Below, piece by piece: positions 1-6,883 of a stretch of DNA of 8,199 nucleotides (within the stretch, counting starts at the first letter, position 1; every line of letters begins with the position of its first letter). This DNA comes from Firmicutes bacterium CAG:95 (GTDB lineage Bacteria > Bacillota > Clostridia > Lachnospirales > Lachnospiraceae). The notes below the pieces were generated by a model. It worked only from the letters and a program-made list of their open reading frames with translations, ran no database searches and was not told the DNA's origin. The stretch spans positions 1-8,199 of the forward strand of contig FR902884.1 in assembly GCA_000438155.1 (NCBI GenBank). The letters run 5' to 3'. A program made the translations under genes and the position numbers.

Positions 1-175
1 CTGTTCATTACTTCCATGATAATAATATCATAACTTCCTTTTCAAAAAAAGTCTCAATACCGTAGTCATTCCGTATATATTTGTAACTTTTTGTAAGTTG
101 TTTTTCTGTCCACCATAATAATATCAACTCTTATTTGAAAAAGAAAAGGATAGAACATACCGTTTTCCCCATAAG

Positions 176-235
176 CTTACCACTCGTCACATTTCAGGTG
201 CTTACCACTCAGACTTACCACTTTTCTTACCACTT
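176..235. repeat. Four direct decamer repeats, possible integrase arm-type sites
   Basis: CTTACCACT followed by C or T occurs at 176-185, 201-210, 214-223 and 226-235, with start-to-start spacings of 25, 13 and 12 bases. On the minus strand each copy reads (A/G)AGTGGTAAG. The unit is too regular for chance, and 25 is about twice the 12-13 base period, as if one site had been lost. The closest pattern I know is the DR-2 arm-type repeat bound by the N-terminal domain of the Tn916 integrase (core like AGTAGTAAAT). That match is from memory and is an inference. Iterons or tandem operators for an unknown regulator are alternatives. Confidence 0.75.
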
Positions 236-245
236 TGAATCACGG

Positions 246-265
246 TTTTGTGATATTTTGCGATA
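246..265. repeat. Two tandem decamers TTTTGYGATA
   Basis: TTTTGTGATA (246-255) is followed directly by TTTTGCGATA (256-265), and a more degenerate CTTTACGAGG comes next. The pair lies just beyond the four-copy CTTACCACT array, between it and the methyltransferase gene. If the array marks the end of an integrative element, this could be further protein-binding sequence near the end. On its own it is weak evidence. Confidence 0.4.
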
Positions 266-342
266 CTTTACGAGGTTTTCTCTGTAAACATCAAATGCCT
301 TTAATCCCTTATAAATCAAGCATTTCCGCCACTTCCCGTCTC

Positions 343-1545
343 TTACTTCTCATCAACAACCTGAAAAATGTAGAATTTCAAATAGTACGATTCATCCGCC
401 GCCCATAAAATCGGATGATCCGGAGCCTGGGTACGGAATTCCACCTGACGCAGACGCTTATGCACATTACGGGCCGCCTGTCCGATCGTTTCAGTAAACA
501 GCTCGTAGGTCATGAAGTGGGAGCAGGAACAGGTTGCAAGGAAACCACCATCTTTCACAAGCTTCATGCCGCGCAGATTAATTTCACGATATCCTTTGAT
601 GGCATTTTTCACAGAGTTTCTTGACTTCGTAAATGCCGGTGGATCCAGAATCACTACATCGTATTTCTCTCCCTGCTTTTCCAACTCGGGCAGAAGCTCG
701 AATACATCACGGCAGATAAATTTCGCCCTATCCTGCACACCGTTCAGCTCTGCGTTTTTCGCAGCCTGTGCGACCGCAAGCTCCGATGCATCCACACCGG
801 TAACTTCTCTTGCCCCGGCAACCGCCGCATTCAATGCAAAAGATCCGGTATGGGTAAAGCAGTCGAGGACTCTGGCATCCCTGCACAGCTTCTGAATTGC
901 CAGACGATTGTATTTCTGATCAAGGAAAAATCCGGTCTTCTGTCCGTCTTTTACATCGACAAGATACTTCACACCATTTTCCTCGATCTGTACGTTGGTG
1001 TCGAACTCCTCGGAGAGAAAGCCCTTGATCCGTTCCATACCTTCATTTAGCCGTACCTTCGCATCACTCCGCTCATAGACCCCGCGGATCTCAATGCCAT
1101 CCTTGCGAAGCTCCTCCTTCAGCAGATCGACAATTTCCAGCTTAAACCGGTCAATTCCAAGTGCCAGCGACTCTACCACCAGCACATCCGAAAACTTGTC
1201 AATCACAAGTCCCGGTAAAAAATCTGCCTCACCGAAAATCACACGGCAGCTTCCGGTATCGACAGTTTTCTTCCGATATTCCCATGCGGTCTTCACGCGT
1301 TCTCTTAAAAATTCGTGGTCGATTTCCTGATGGACATTTCTCGTCATCAGACGGATACGGATCCTGGAATTCTGATTAATGAAGCCTCTTCCCATCGGAT
1401 AGCCGTCAAAATCATGTACGGTCACGATGCTTCCATTCTCAAATCTTCCGGTGATGCTCTCAATTTCGTTATCAAAAACCCACATACCGCTGGCTTTCAG
1501 TGCCCGGCCTTCGCCCTTTTTCAAAGTTACTATGGTTTCACTCAT
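343..1545 (-). CDS. rlmI: RlmI-type class I SAM-dependent 23S rRNA (cytosine-5) methyltransferase
   Basis: Cytoplasmic rRNA methyltransferase of the RlmI/YccW family; the E. coli member makes m5C1962 in 23S rRNA. About 400 residues, the usual family length. The first 75 or so residues form a PUA-like RNA-binding domain (starting near VTLKKGEGRALKASGMWVFD). A connecting domain follows, then a C-terminal Rossmann methyltransferase fold. Visible motifs are SAM motif I (VLDCFTHTGSFALNAA), an acidic end to the next strand (VTGVDASELA), motif IV (DVVILDPPAFTKS) and a Cys-rich CSCSHF segment near the C-terminus. I start it at the ATG whose first base is 1545, eight bases after AAGGGAG; the GTG one codon upstream is only five bases away. 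It lies about 50 bases after the glycosidase gene, so the two may share a transcript, although the functions are unrelated. Family assignment is secure; the exact rRNA position is inferred from the family. Confidence 0.9.
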   Translation of the reverse strand: MSETIVTLKKGEGRALKASGMWVFDNEIESITGRFENGSIVTVHDFDGYPMGRGFINQNSRIRIRLMTRNVHQEIDHEFLRERVKTAWEYRKKTVDTGSCRVIFGEADFLPGLVIDKFSDVLVVESLALGIDRFKLEIVDLLKEELRKDGIEIRGVYERSDAKVRLNEGMERIKGFLSEEFDTNVQIEENGVKYLVDVKDGQKTGFFLDQKYNRLAIQKLCRDARVLDCFTHTGSFALNAAVAGAREVTGVDASELAVAQAAKNAELNGVQDRAKFICRDVFELLPELEKQGEKYDVVILDPPAFTKSRNSVKNAIKGYREINLRGMKLVKDGGFLATCSCSHFMTYELFTETIGQAARNVHKRLRQVEFRTQAPDHPILWAADESYYLKFYIFQVVDEK

Positions 1546-1553
1546 CACTTTAA

Positions 1554-1560
1554 CTCCCTT
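1554..1560 (-). promoter_or_regulatory. Ribosome binding site of the rRNA methyltransferase gene
   Basis: On the minus strand AAGGGAG lies 8 bases before the ATG at 1545 and 5 bases before a GTG at 1548. The spacing and the stronger codon favour ATG, which removes one residue from the longest possible reading. Confidence 0.7.
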
Positions 1561-1573
1561 CCGCTGACAAAAC

Positions 1574-1602
1574 CTGCTGCCAGCCTTCCGGAATTTCAGC
1601 AG
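1574..1602 (-). terminator. Weak hairpin at the glycosidase stop codon, possible partial terminator
   Basis: CTGCTG and CAGCAG (1597-1602 and 1574-1579 on the plus strand) can pair around a 17-base loop that contains the palindrome TTCCGGAA. The stem spans the glycosidase stop codon. Only a four-T run follows, so as a rho-independent terminator it would be weak. Read-through into the methyltransferase gene is likely. Confidence 0.25.
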
Positions 1603-3590
1603 CTTAACATACGGATATGGGATTCGATCATAAAATCTTTCGTTTCGCCATCATCTAGATAGTACTCGTACGGTTTTATCTCTTCTCCAAAAGAATACAG
1701 CGTCAGGTCTTCAAAATCAACATCTTCGACACACTTTCCGCCTTTTGCCACCGGGAACAGATATCCTTCCCTTAGGAAAACATGCACGGTTCCCATTGGC
1801 ATTTCCACATACGAAAAGCCTTTTTCGTATACCTCTCCTTCTTCCACAATACCGTTTTTAAAAATGAGCTGCTTCATTCTTTCCGGGAAATATACAACTC
1901 TTCCTGTTACATTCTGCTCGCAGACCGGTGCCACCATGACATTTTCTCCGATGAAAAGCTGATCCTCCACCTGCCCGGCCATTGCATCCTCACCATAAAG
2001 GAATGAAAGAGGATTAAACATCATCGTATTCCGCAGCGCCGCTTTCATATATTCACTGTAAATATAAGGAAGAATCTGATACCGCACACCAATTACGTCC
2101 GCAAATTTTTCCACATGGGAGAAACGATATACCTCCTGTCTCCTGGTTCCTCTTGCCGAATGATTCCGTAAAAGTGGTGTAAACACTGCAAATTCCAGCC
2201 AACGTAACACCAGATCTTCGGTTGCATCTGCGCCAAAACCACCGACATCCGCTCCGGTATATAAAAAGCCACACATATTTAAAGAGGGCATCATCTTCAC
2301 ATTCATTTTCAGATGGGACCACCACGAAGCATTGTCTCCCTGCCAGATTCCTCCAAACCGGTGCATTCCGATATAGGATGCTCTGGAGAATAACAGAATT
2401 CTCTTTTCCGGCACATAACGCTCAAATGCCTCGGAAGCAGATCTCGTCATATAATAGCCAAACAGGTTATGTACCTGATCGTGGCGGTAACGCCTGCCTT
2501 TATAATTATGGTAAAACGAAGCATAATCCTCCGGATTATTGCAGATGCCTCCAATCATTCCTGTCATTTCGAAAAAGGTATTCACGTCAAGGTTCATCTT
2601 CTTATAGTTTTCCATTTTCTCAAAGACCTCTTTCAGATGCTTTTCGGAATAAAAAATTGCAGGCTCATTCATATCATTCCAGAAGCCGTCAATTCCCTTG
2701 TCGATCAGAATCCGGTACTTATCGCCAAACCACTGTCTTGCCTTATCATCAAGCATATCCGGAAAGCAGCACTTACCGGGCCATACTCCAATAACAAAGT
2801 CTTCCCCGTTTTCATCCTTGCAAAAGTAGCCGTTCGCCTTACCTTCTTCGTAGACGTCATAGCCATCTTCCTTTTTTACACCACCATCAATAATGGGAAC
2901 GAGATGAATGTTTTCCTTCCTCATCTCTTCGACAAGCTCTTCAAAATCAGCGAAGCTGTCCCGGTTAATCGTAAAGTCCTTATACCGCTCCATATAATCA
3001 ATGTCCAGATAGATACTGTCGATAGGGATGTTATGTTTTTTATATTCGGCTGCTACCTCACGCACTTCCTCTGCCGTGTCATAGCTCCAACGACTCTGCC
3101 CATAACCAAATGCCCAGCGGGGAGCAATATAGCTTCTTCCGATCAGTTCACGGAACTCGTGCACCACATCCTGGTAGGACGGTGCCTCAATCAGATAAAT
3201 TTTATAGTTCTCCTCTTCCATGGAAATACAGAGATCATCGATGTCGGTGTAACCAATATCGAAGGTCACCCTGCCCGGTGTGTCCACAAACAGGCCATAG
3301 GTTTCATGCACTCCGTCACCCACCATAATGAAGTTGTGTGCTCCATACAATGAATTGGTATTCTCACAGTGATTCGGATTATCGCTGCAGTTGCTGATGT
3401 AACGCCATCCTCTCTTGTTGATGCCACGCACATTTTCTCCAAGTCCGTACACGATTTCATCCTCTTTCAAGGAATAATGAAAACCGTCTTCTTTTTTCTG
3501 AAAAACACCATCGCTCCATGCAGAGGATGCGATCTCCTTTACCACAGCATCTGTTTCAATCGGTTCTCCAAAGATATATTTCCTTACCAT
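1596..3590 (-). CDS. GH31 alpha-glucosidase, probably alpha-1,6-preferring (isomaltase-like)
   Basis: Glycoside hydrolase family 31, 664 residues, releasing glucose from the non-reducing ends of short alpha-glucosides. There is no signal peptide, so it acts in the cytoplasm on imported sugars. A short N-terminal beta domain (to about 155) leads into the barrel. The nucleophile should be Asp306 in GFWNDMNEPA and the acid/base Asp419 in GGIWQGDN. SNCSDNP, LDIDYM and MCGFLYTGADVGGFG are further family motifs. Length and motif spacing match, from memory, the Blautia obeum enzyme Ro-alphaG1 (663 residues). There, Trp169 in GQSRW favours isomaltose over maltose; here Trp168 occupies the equivalent place, so I infer an alpha-1,6 preference. 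A good AGGAG (3599-3603) sits 8 bases before the ATG. The stop codon of a sugar ABC permease remnant lies 15 bases upstream, which marks the gene as the old tail of a sugar-uptake operon. Alternative activities such as alpha-xylosidase are less likely. Confidence 0.93.
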   Translation of the reverse strand: MVRKYIFGEPIETDAVVKEIASSAWSDGVFQKKEDGFHYSLKEDEIVYGLGENVRGINKRGWRYISNCSDNPNHCENTNSLYGAHNFIMVGDGVHETYGLFVDTPGRVTFDIGYTDIDDLCISMEEENYKIYLIEAPSYQDVVHEFRELIGRSYIAPRWAFGYGQSRWSYDTAEEVREVAAEYKKHNIPIDSIYLDIDYMERYKDFTINRDSFADFEELVEEMRKENIHLVPIIDGGVKKEDGYDVYEEGKANGYFCKDENGEDFVIGVWPGKCCFPDMLDDKARQWFGDKYRILIDKGIDGFWNDMNEPAIFYSEKHLKEVFEKMENYKKMNLDVNTFFEMTGMIGGICNNPEDYASFYHNYKGRRYRHDQVHNLFGYYMTRSASEAFERYVPEKRILLFSRASYIGMHRFGGIWQGDNASWWSHLKMNVKMMPSLNMCGFLYTGADVGGFGADATEDLVLRWLEFAVFTPLLRNHSARGTRRQEVYRFSHVEKFADVIGVRYQILPYIYSEYMKAALRNTMMFNPLSFLYGEDAMAGQVEDQLFIGENVMVAPVCEQNVTGRVVYFPERMKQLIFKNGIVEEGEVYEKGFSYVEMPMGTVHVFLREGYLFPVAKGGKCVEDVDFEDLTLYSFGEEIKPYEYYLDDGETKDFMIESHIRMLSC

Positions 3591-3605
3591 CGTTCCATCT
3601 CCTGA

Positions 3606-3779
3606 CTAGCCCTTCACTCCACCAGCCATTAATCCTTCCTTAAAGTATTTTTGCGCAAGAGTGTAAATTATAATAATCGGTATCATAGAAAGCAGGCTGC
3701 CTGCCATTAAAATATTATACTCTGTTCCATACTGCCCGTTCAAGCTGTTTAATGCTAGAGTCATGGTTATAAAAAAGAA
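3606..3779 (-). pseudogene. 3' remnant of a MalG-type carbohydrate ABC transporter permease
   Basis: Reading leftward from 3779 to the TAG at 3606-3608 gives 57 codons with no start or upstream part; the next codon upstream is a TGA at 3780-3782. The C-terminal residues are unmistakable for the inner-membrane permease of sugar ABC importers (MalG/UgpE type): LALNSLNGQYGTEYN, a hydrophobic last helix containing GSLLSMIPIIIIYTLAQKYF, and the ending EGLMAGGVKG. A complete permease is about 270-300 residues, so roughly four fifths are missing. Family-like sequence fades at about the codons for TMTLALN (near 3763), and the preceding FFFI is probably beyond the break. The stump ends 15 bases before the GH31 gene, the normal order for an operon that imports and then cleaves oligosaccharides. 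Transport function is lost unless the rest of the gene lies elsewhere and was separated by an insertion or an assembly error. Confidence 0.88.
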
Positions 3780-3855
3780 TCAGATTAATTAAAAAAGCTT
3801 GATCATATGGAAAAGAAGATCTATCATAAATATTTTTTAAACACCATTTTATTTA
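3780..3855. other. AT-rich junction spacer between aldolase gene and broken permease gene
   Basis: This 76-base stretch separates the aldolase stop codon from the permease stump. It is very AT-rich, with A-runs and T-runs (for example TTAATTAAAAAAGC) and no open frame. I found no G/C-rich stem with a T-run, so no convincing terminator for the right-hand operon. I also found no insertion-sequence end or obvious target duplication, although the duplication partner would lie outside the window. Without a terminator, transcripts of the right-hand operon could run into the GH31 gene. Confidence 0.6.
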
Positions 3856-4734
3856 TTACCCATTTATATGATACGACAAAGCTTTTCCATTACTTGAAAA
3901 TAATTTCATTTTTTTGACTGTCTCCTGTTTCACAGCCTCGACTGCTGCCGGAATCAAGTCAATAATCCCTTTTTTCACACTGCTAAATTTTTTTAATTCT
4001 GCTTCTACCGCCGCAACATTTATATCAGTGAAAATATTAACCTTACTGATGCCCTCCTGTATTGCCCTCTTAAAATCTGCATCTGTCAGGCCAGAACCTC
4101 CGTGCAGCACTAATGGAATATCAACTATATTTGCGATTGTTCTGATTCTTTCAAAATCCAATTTGGGAGGAAGGGTATAGGCACCATGTGCTGTACCCAC
4201 TGCGATTGCAAGCGCATCTACACCTGTTTTCTCCACAAAATCCTTTGCCATTTTAGGATCTGTATAATATTTTTCAGGATTCTCATCTCCCGGCTCTCCT
4301 TCAGCAGATCCTTCATTATCACCTACATGCCCCAATTCCGCCTCAATGGTTGCACCATATGAATGTGCTATATCTGCCATTTCTTTTACCTTTTTTACAT
4401 TATCTTCATAGGAATCTGTTGAGCAGTCATACATAATGGAAGAAAATCCTAATTCCAGTGCCTTTAAACAAGTTTCCTTCTTTAAACCATGATCCAAGTG
4501 TACTACAACTGGAACATCTGCCTTTTTTGCCATGGGAATTAAATAATATGAGACCTCTTCTAACGGTCCATACGGAAATAACACTTCCGCAGTACCAATA
4601 ATCACCGGGGCTCTCATACTCTCTGCTGCTCCAATGATACCTCTGGCCAATTCCAAATTAACTGCATTGAACAATCCTACCGCATATTTATTTTTTTTTG
4701 CCGGGAACAGAACATCATTCATATTTACTAACAT
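3856..4734 (-). CDS. Class II ketose-bisphosphate aldolase (FBA/TBA/IolJ family)
   Basis: Zinc-dependent cytoplasmic aldolase, 292 residues, the normal length for the tagatose/fructose-bisphosphate group. It should cleave a ketose 1-phosphate or bisphosphate to DHAP plus an aldehyde. Family residues are in place: catalytic Asp81 and zinc ligand His82 in VVVHLDHGLK, His183 in GTAHGAY, His211 in LVLHGGSGLTD, and the phosphate-binding segment KVNIFTDI (Asn233). The segment IEAELGHVGDNEG is also typical. The stretch usually read as DGSxLP(F/Y)EEN is DCSTDSYEDN (103-112), which may affect specificity. Start ATG at 4734, six bases after GAGGAGAG (4741-4748). Last gene of the GRE operon, 23 bases after the kinase gene. 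Kinase plus class II aldolase also occurs in tagatose (GatY/AgaY) and inositol (IolC/IolJ) breakdown, so those substrates are alternatives; the GRE context argues for a deoxy or otherwise modified ketose phosphate. Family is firm, substrate unknown. Confidence 0.9.
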   Translation of the reverse strand: MLVNMNDVLFPAKKNKYAVGLFNAVNLELARGIIGAAESMRAPVIIGTAEVLFPYGPLEEVSYYLIPMAKKADVPVVVHLDHGLKKETCLKALELGFSSIMYDCSTDSYEDNVKKVKEMADIAHSYGATIEAELGHVGDNEGSAEGEPGDENPEKYYTDPKMAKDFVEKTGVDALAIAVGTAHGAYTLPPKLDFERIRTIANIVDIPLVLHGGSGLTDADFKRAIQEGISKVNIFTDINVAAVEAELKKFSSVKKGIIDLIPAAVEAVKQETVKKMKLFSSNGKALSYHING

Positions 4735-4757
4735 CTATTACTCTCCTCATATAATTT

Positions 4758-5888
4758 TCAGACATTTCCGGGTACTTTAACCCATCCTTCTTTTATTTTT
4801 TTCTGCAATTCACTAAAAGACTTTAAACCGCTCAGTGCATCATACTCTGTTACACAAGATGCACCGGTTGCTGTGGAAAGCTGCATACATTCTTCGATCG
4901 TATAACCTCCAAGCATAGCTGTCAAAAATGCTGCTATACTTGTATCCCCGGCTCCGGTTCCTGACAATACTCGTTCTGGTATATAGCTTTTTTCAAACCC
5001 CTCTTTATCTGCCCAGCTATTTATATTAAGCTCTGCTTTTTTTCCTACTTTCATAAGTGTATTCCTGCCTGCAGTTCGATAATATATACCTGGAGTTCCG
5101 CACTTGATCAATAATACCTTTGCACCAAAGTCCATACACTGTTCGGCAAGTGGCTTAATATCCTTTTCAATATCCAATATTTCTGTAATATCCTGGCTTC
5201 CAGCACGTTTCTGCCAGTCGGCAAATCGTTCCTTATCCAACATATAACAAAGTTCCTCTGCGCTTGGCATAAAAAAATCAACATAAGGAATGACTTTCTT
5301 CAAAATTTCTTTCCAATCTATATGTCCGACATCTGCAGCAGAATCCACAGCAGCCATATCCAAAGAGGTAGCTGCACCAGTGTCCTTGACTTTTATCATA
5401 AGCTTTTGCAGTTCTTCCCCATGATGTTCATACATCTTCTTCATCAATGGCGGATAGCCAAAGTGGAACAAAGAAGCGTTTTCCAGTTCTTTCTGTGGAA
5501 CATCATCTGCCTGAAAGGTATCATTTGCACCTGGATTATGTAAAAAAACACGGTCAATTCCCGGAACAGCAAGAATAACGGAATAAGAAGTAGATTCTCC
5601 CTCCATAACCAGCATCCCCTCTTCCGCTTTATATTCTTTCAGAATATTATGGATCATATCACCAAAGGCATCCTTGCCTATTTTTCCCATAAGAGTGACA
5701 TCCGCACCTAATATTTTCATAGCAAGACCCGTATTAGCTACAGAACCGCCTGTATGTACATCAACTCCCTTCATTTGTATCAATTTTCCCGGTTGCAAGA
5801 TGCTGCTCATTGTTTTTTTACCAGCCTTCGAAAAAACAGGTGTAATATCCAAGCATATATGCCCAGCTGCAATCACTTTTTTTCCCAT
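4758..5888 (-). CDS. PfkB-family carbohydrate kinase
   Basis: ATP-dependent kinase of the ribokinase/PfkB superfamily, cytoplasmic, 376 residues from the start chosen here. Features in order are the glycine-rich N-terminal signature GGSVANTGLA (47-56), the sugar-proximal NPGAND (118-123), and the C-terminal signature LSGTGAGDTSIAAFL with the catalytic base Asp315 in the anion hole TGAGD. It is longer than ribokinase (about 310 residues); extra sequence lies around 212-250 (DKERFADWQKRAG and after) and around 283-305. It falls between the GRE activase and the aldolase, so it probably phosphorylates the GRE product or a ketose derived from it before aldol cleavage. Fructokinase, tagatose-6-phosphate kinase and IolC-like 5-dehydro-2-deoxygluconokinase are possible relatives; the sequence does not let me choose. 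A GTG three codons upstream (5897) lies inside the ribosome binding site and is rejected as the start. Confidence 0.9.
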   Translation of the reverse strand: MGKKVIAAGHICLDITPVFSKAGKKTMSSILQPGKLIQMKGVDVHTGGSVANTGLAMKILGADVTLMGKIGKDAFGDMIHNILKEYKAEEGMLVMEGESTSYSVILAVPGIDRVFLHNPGANDTFQADDVPQKELENASLFHFGYPPLMKKMYEHHGEELQKLMIKVKDTGAATSLDMAAVDSAADVGHIDWKEILKKVIPYVDFFMPSAEELCYMLDKERFADWQKRAGSQDITEILDIEKDIKPLAEQCMDFGAKVLLIKCGTPGIYYRTAGRNTLMKVGKKAELNINSWADKEGFEKSYIPERVLSGTGAGDTSIAAFLTAMLGGYTIEECMQLSTATGASCVTEYDALSGLKSFSELQKKIKEGWVKVPGNV

Positions 5889-5893
5889 ATCAT

Positions 5894-5900
5894 CCACCTT
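5894..5900 (-). promoter_or_regulatory. Ribosome binding site that decides the kinase start
   Basis: On the minus strand AAGGTGG lies 5 bases before the ATG at 5888. The in-frame GTG at 5897 is part of this AAGGTGG and cannot use it, so the protein begins MGKKVIAAGH, as is usual for the family, rather than MDDMGKK. Confidence 0.75.
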
Positions 5901-5915
5901 GCCTTATGCATTATT

Positions 5916-5934
5916 TTCTCTTATATACAGAGAA
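5916..5934 (-). other. Small intercistronic hairpin between activase and kinase genes
   Basis: TTCTCT and AGAGAA (5929-5934 and 5916-5921 on the plus strand) form a 6-base-pair stem with a 7-base loop, starting 7 bases after the activase stop codon. It is A/T-rich and lacks a T-run, so it is not a terminator. It could be a processing or stability element that sets activase and kinase levels separately, but the stem is short and may be chance. Confidence 0.3.
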
Positions 5935-5941
5935 TATACCC

Positions 5942-6835
5942 TTAACAATAATTGATTACCTGAAATCCCTGTGCTTCTAACTTTTTCTGTAAAACTTGTG
6001 ATATCTGTTTATCCATTGGCATAAAGTTCTGAACACTTTTGCCCAGCATTTTATATTTATGTTCCCCATAAGAATGATAAGGAATCAACTCTATCCTCTG
6101 GATGTTGTCCGCATGTTGTAAATACCTGCAGTAAGCTTCTATTTCCTTGTCAGAGTCATTAACATTTTTAATGCATGGAATACGAACCCATATAGGAGAA
6201 TTTTTCTTTAATTTGTTTAAATTTGTAAGTATTCGTCCATTATCCACACCTGTAAACTTTTGGTGCTGATTACAATCCATGATCTTTAGATCATATAAAA
6301 ATAAATCTGTGTATGGTAAAATCCTTTGAAAATATTCCCATGGTATATTACCTGCTGTATCCACAGCAGTACTGACTTCCATTGCTTTACATTTCTTTAA
6401 TAACTCTTCTAAAAAATCAATTTGTAGCATAGCTTCACCGCCTGAAAATGTGACGCCGCCTCCAGAGTTATTGTACAGATGAGCATCCTTCATAACTTCT
6501 TCCATAACATCCTCATCTGTATATCTTTGTCCTATAATCTCTAATGCCTTTGAATAACATACTTCTGCACATTTTCCACAATTTGTACAAATATCAGATA
6601 AATGTATCAACTGGCCATTTGCAATCCGGCGTGCCTTTCTTTCACAGATATCTACACATGCACCACATCCAATACACTTTTTTTCATGAAACATTAATTC
6701 AGGAATGGCACTCTGCGATTCTGGATTATGACACCATGCACATTTTAAATTACATCCCTTGAAAAATACCGTTGTACGTATGCCAGGACCATCATGAATA
6801 GAAAAATGCTGTATGTTAAATATTGTTCCCTGCAT
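5942..6835 (-). CDS. Glycyl radical enzyme activating enzyme (radical SAM, with two ferredoxin-type clusters)
   Basis: This 297-residue enzyme cleaves S-adenosylmethionine and places the radical on the glycine of its partner GRE, here the gene 48 bases upstream. The N-terminus has the family pattern NIQHFSIHDGPGIRTTVFFKGC. The radical SAM cluster cysteines are C28, C32 and C35 (CNLKCAWC). Two further 4Fe-4S sites follow: C54, C57, C60 and C64 (CIGCGACVDIC), then C83, C86, C89 and C93 (CTNCGKCAEVC). SAM binding is shown by GGGVTFSGGEA (126-135), and RIPCIKNVND and LIPYHSYGEHKYKMLG are late family motifs. The two-cluster insert is found in activases of the dehydratase, lyase and decarboxylase GREs and is absent from PflA, which is about 245 residues. 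The ATG at 6835 has only a distant AGGAAAG about 15 bases upstream, so translation may be modest or coupled; activases are often made at lower levels than their GRE. Confidence 0.95.
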   Translation of the reverse strand: MQGTIFNIQHFSIHDGPGIRTTVFFKGCNLKCAWCHNPESQSAIPELMFHEKKCIGCGACVDICERKARRIANGQLIHLSDICTNCGKCAEVCYSKALEIIGQRYTDEDVMEEVMKDAHLYNNSGGGVTFSGGEAMLQIDFLEELLKKCKAMEVSTAVDTAGNIPWEYFQRILPYTDLFLYDLKIMDCNQHQKFTGVDNGRILTNLNKLKKNSPIWVRIPCIKNVNDSDKEIEAYCRYLQHADNIQRIELIPYHSYGEHKYKMLGKSVQNFMPMDKQISQVLQKKLEAQGFQVINYC

Positions 6836-6883
6836 CCACTATATCCCATACTTTCCTAGTTTATATAAAACCGATTTTCATCA

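Larger units (their letters stand above)
1..342. other. AT-rich non-coding stretch downstream of the rRNA methyltransferase gene
   Basis: No reading frame here has both a credible ribosome binding site and family-like sequence. The longest minus-strand frame near the edge is about 39 codons from a TTG (127 down to 8) and resembles nothing I know. The stretch holds four direct decamers (176-235), a pair of tandem decamers (246-265), a small inverted repeat ATCAC/GTGAT (239-243 and 250-254), and a weak inverted repeat AAATGC/GCATTT (293-298 and 320-325) with a long loop. A 12-base string, ATAATAATATCA, occurs at 19-30 and 115-126. There is no clear stem plus T-run terminator after the methyltransferase stop codon. 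The repeat content suggests a recombination or regulatory region rather than plain spacer. Confidence 0.6.

Noticed and set aside
8..127. Minus-strand frame of about 39 codons from a TTG, near the left edge
   Set aside because: Weak start codon, no clear ribosome binding site, low-complexity sequence and no resemblance to a known family such as an excisionase.
176..235. CRISPR array
   Set aside because: Repeats are only 10 bases and spacings are 2-15 bases, far too short for CRISPR repeats and spacers.
176..235. LytTR-type response regulator operator
   Set aside because: LytTR sites are about 9-base repeats with a period of about 21 bases; the 12-13 base period here does not fit.
2222..3353. 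Long plus-strand open frames inside the GH31 gene (2222-2794 and 2469-3353)
   Set aside because: They lie opposite a gene with clear family motifs over its whole length; their translations show no domain and they have no supporting start signals.
5889..5897. GTG at 5897 as the kinase start, adding three residues
   Set aside because: The GTG is part of the AAGGTGG ribosome binding site; the ATG at 5888 has correct spacing and gives a family-like N-terminus.
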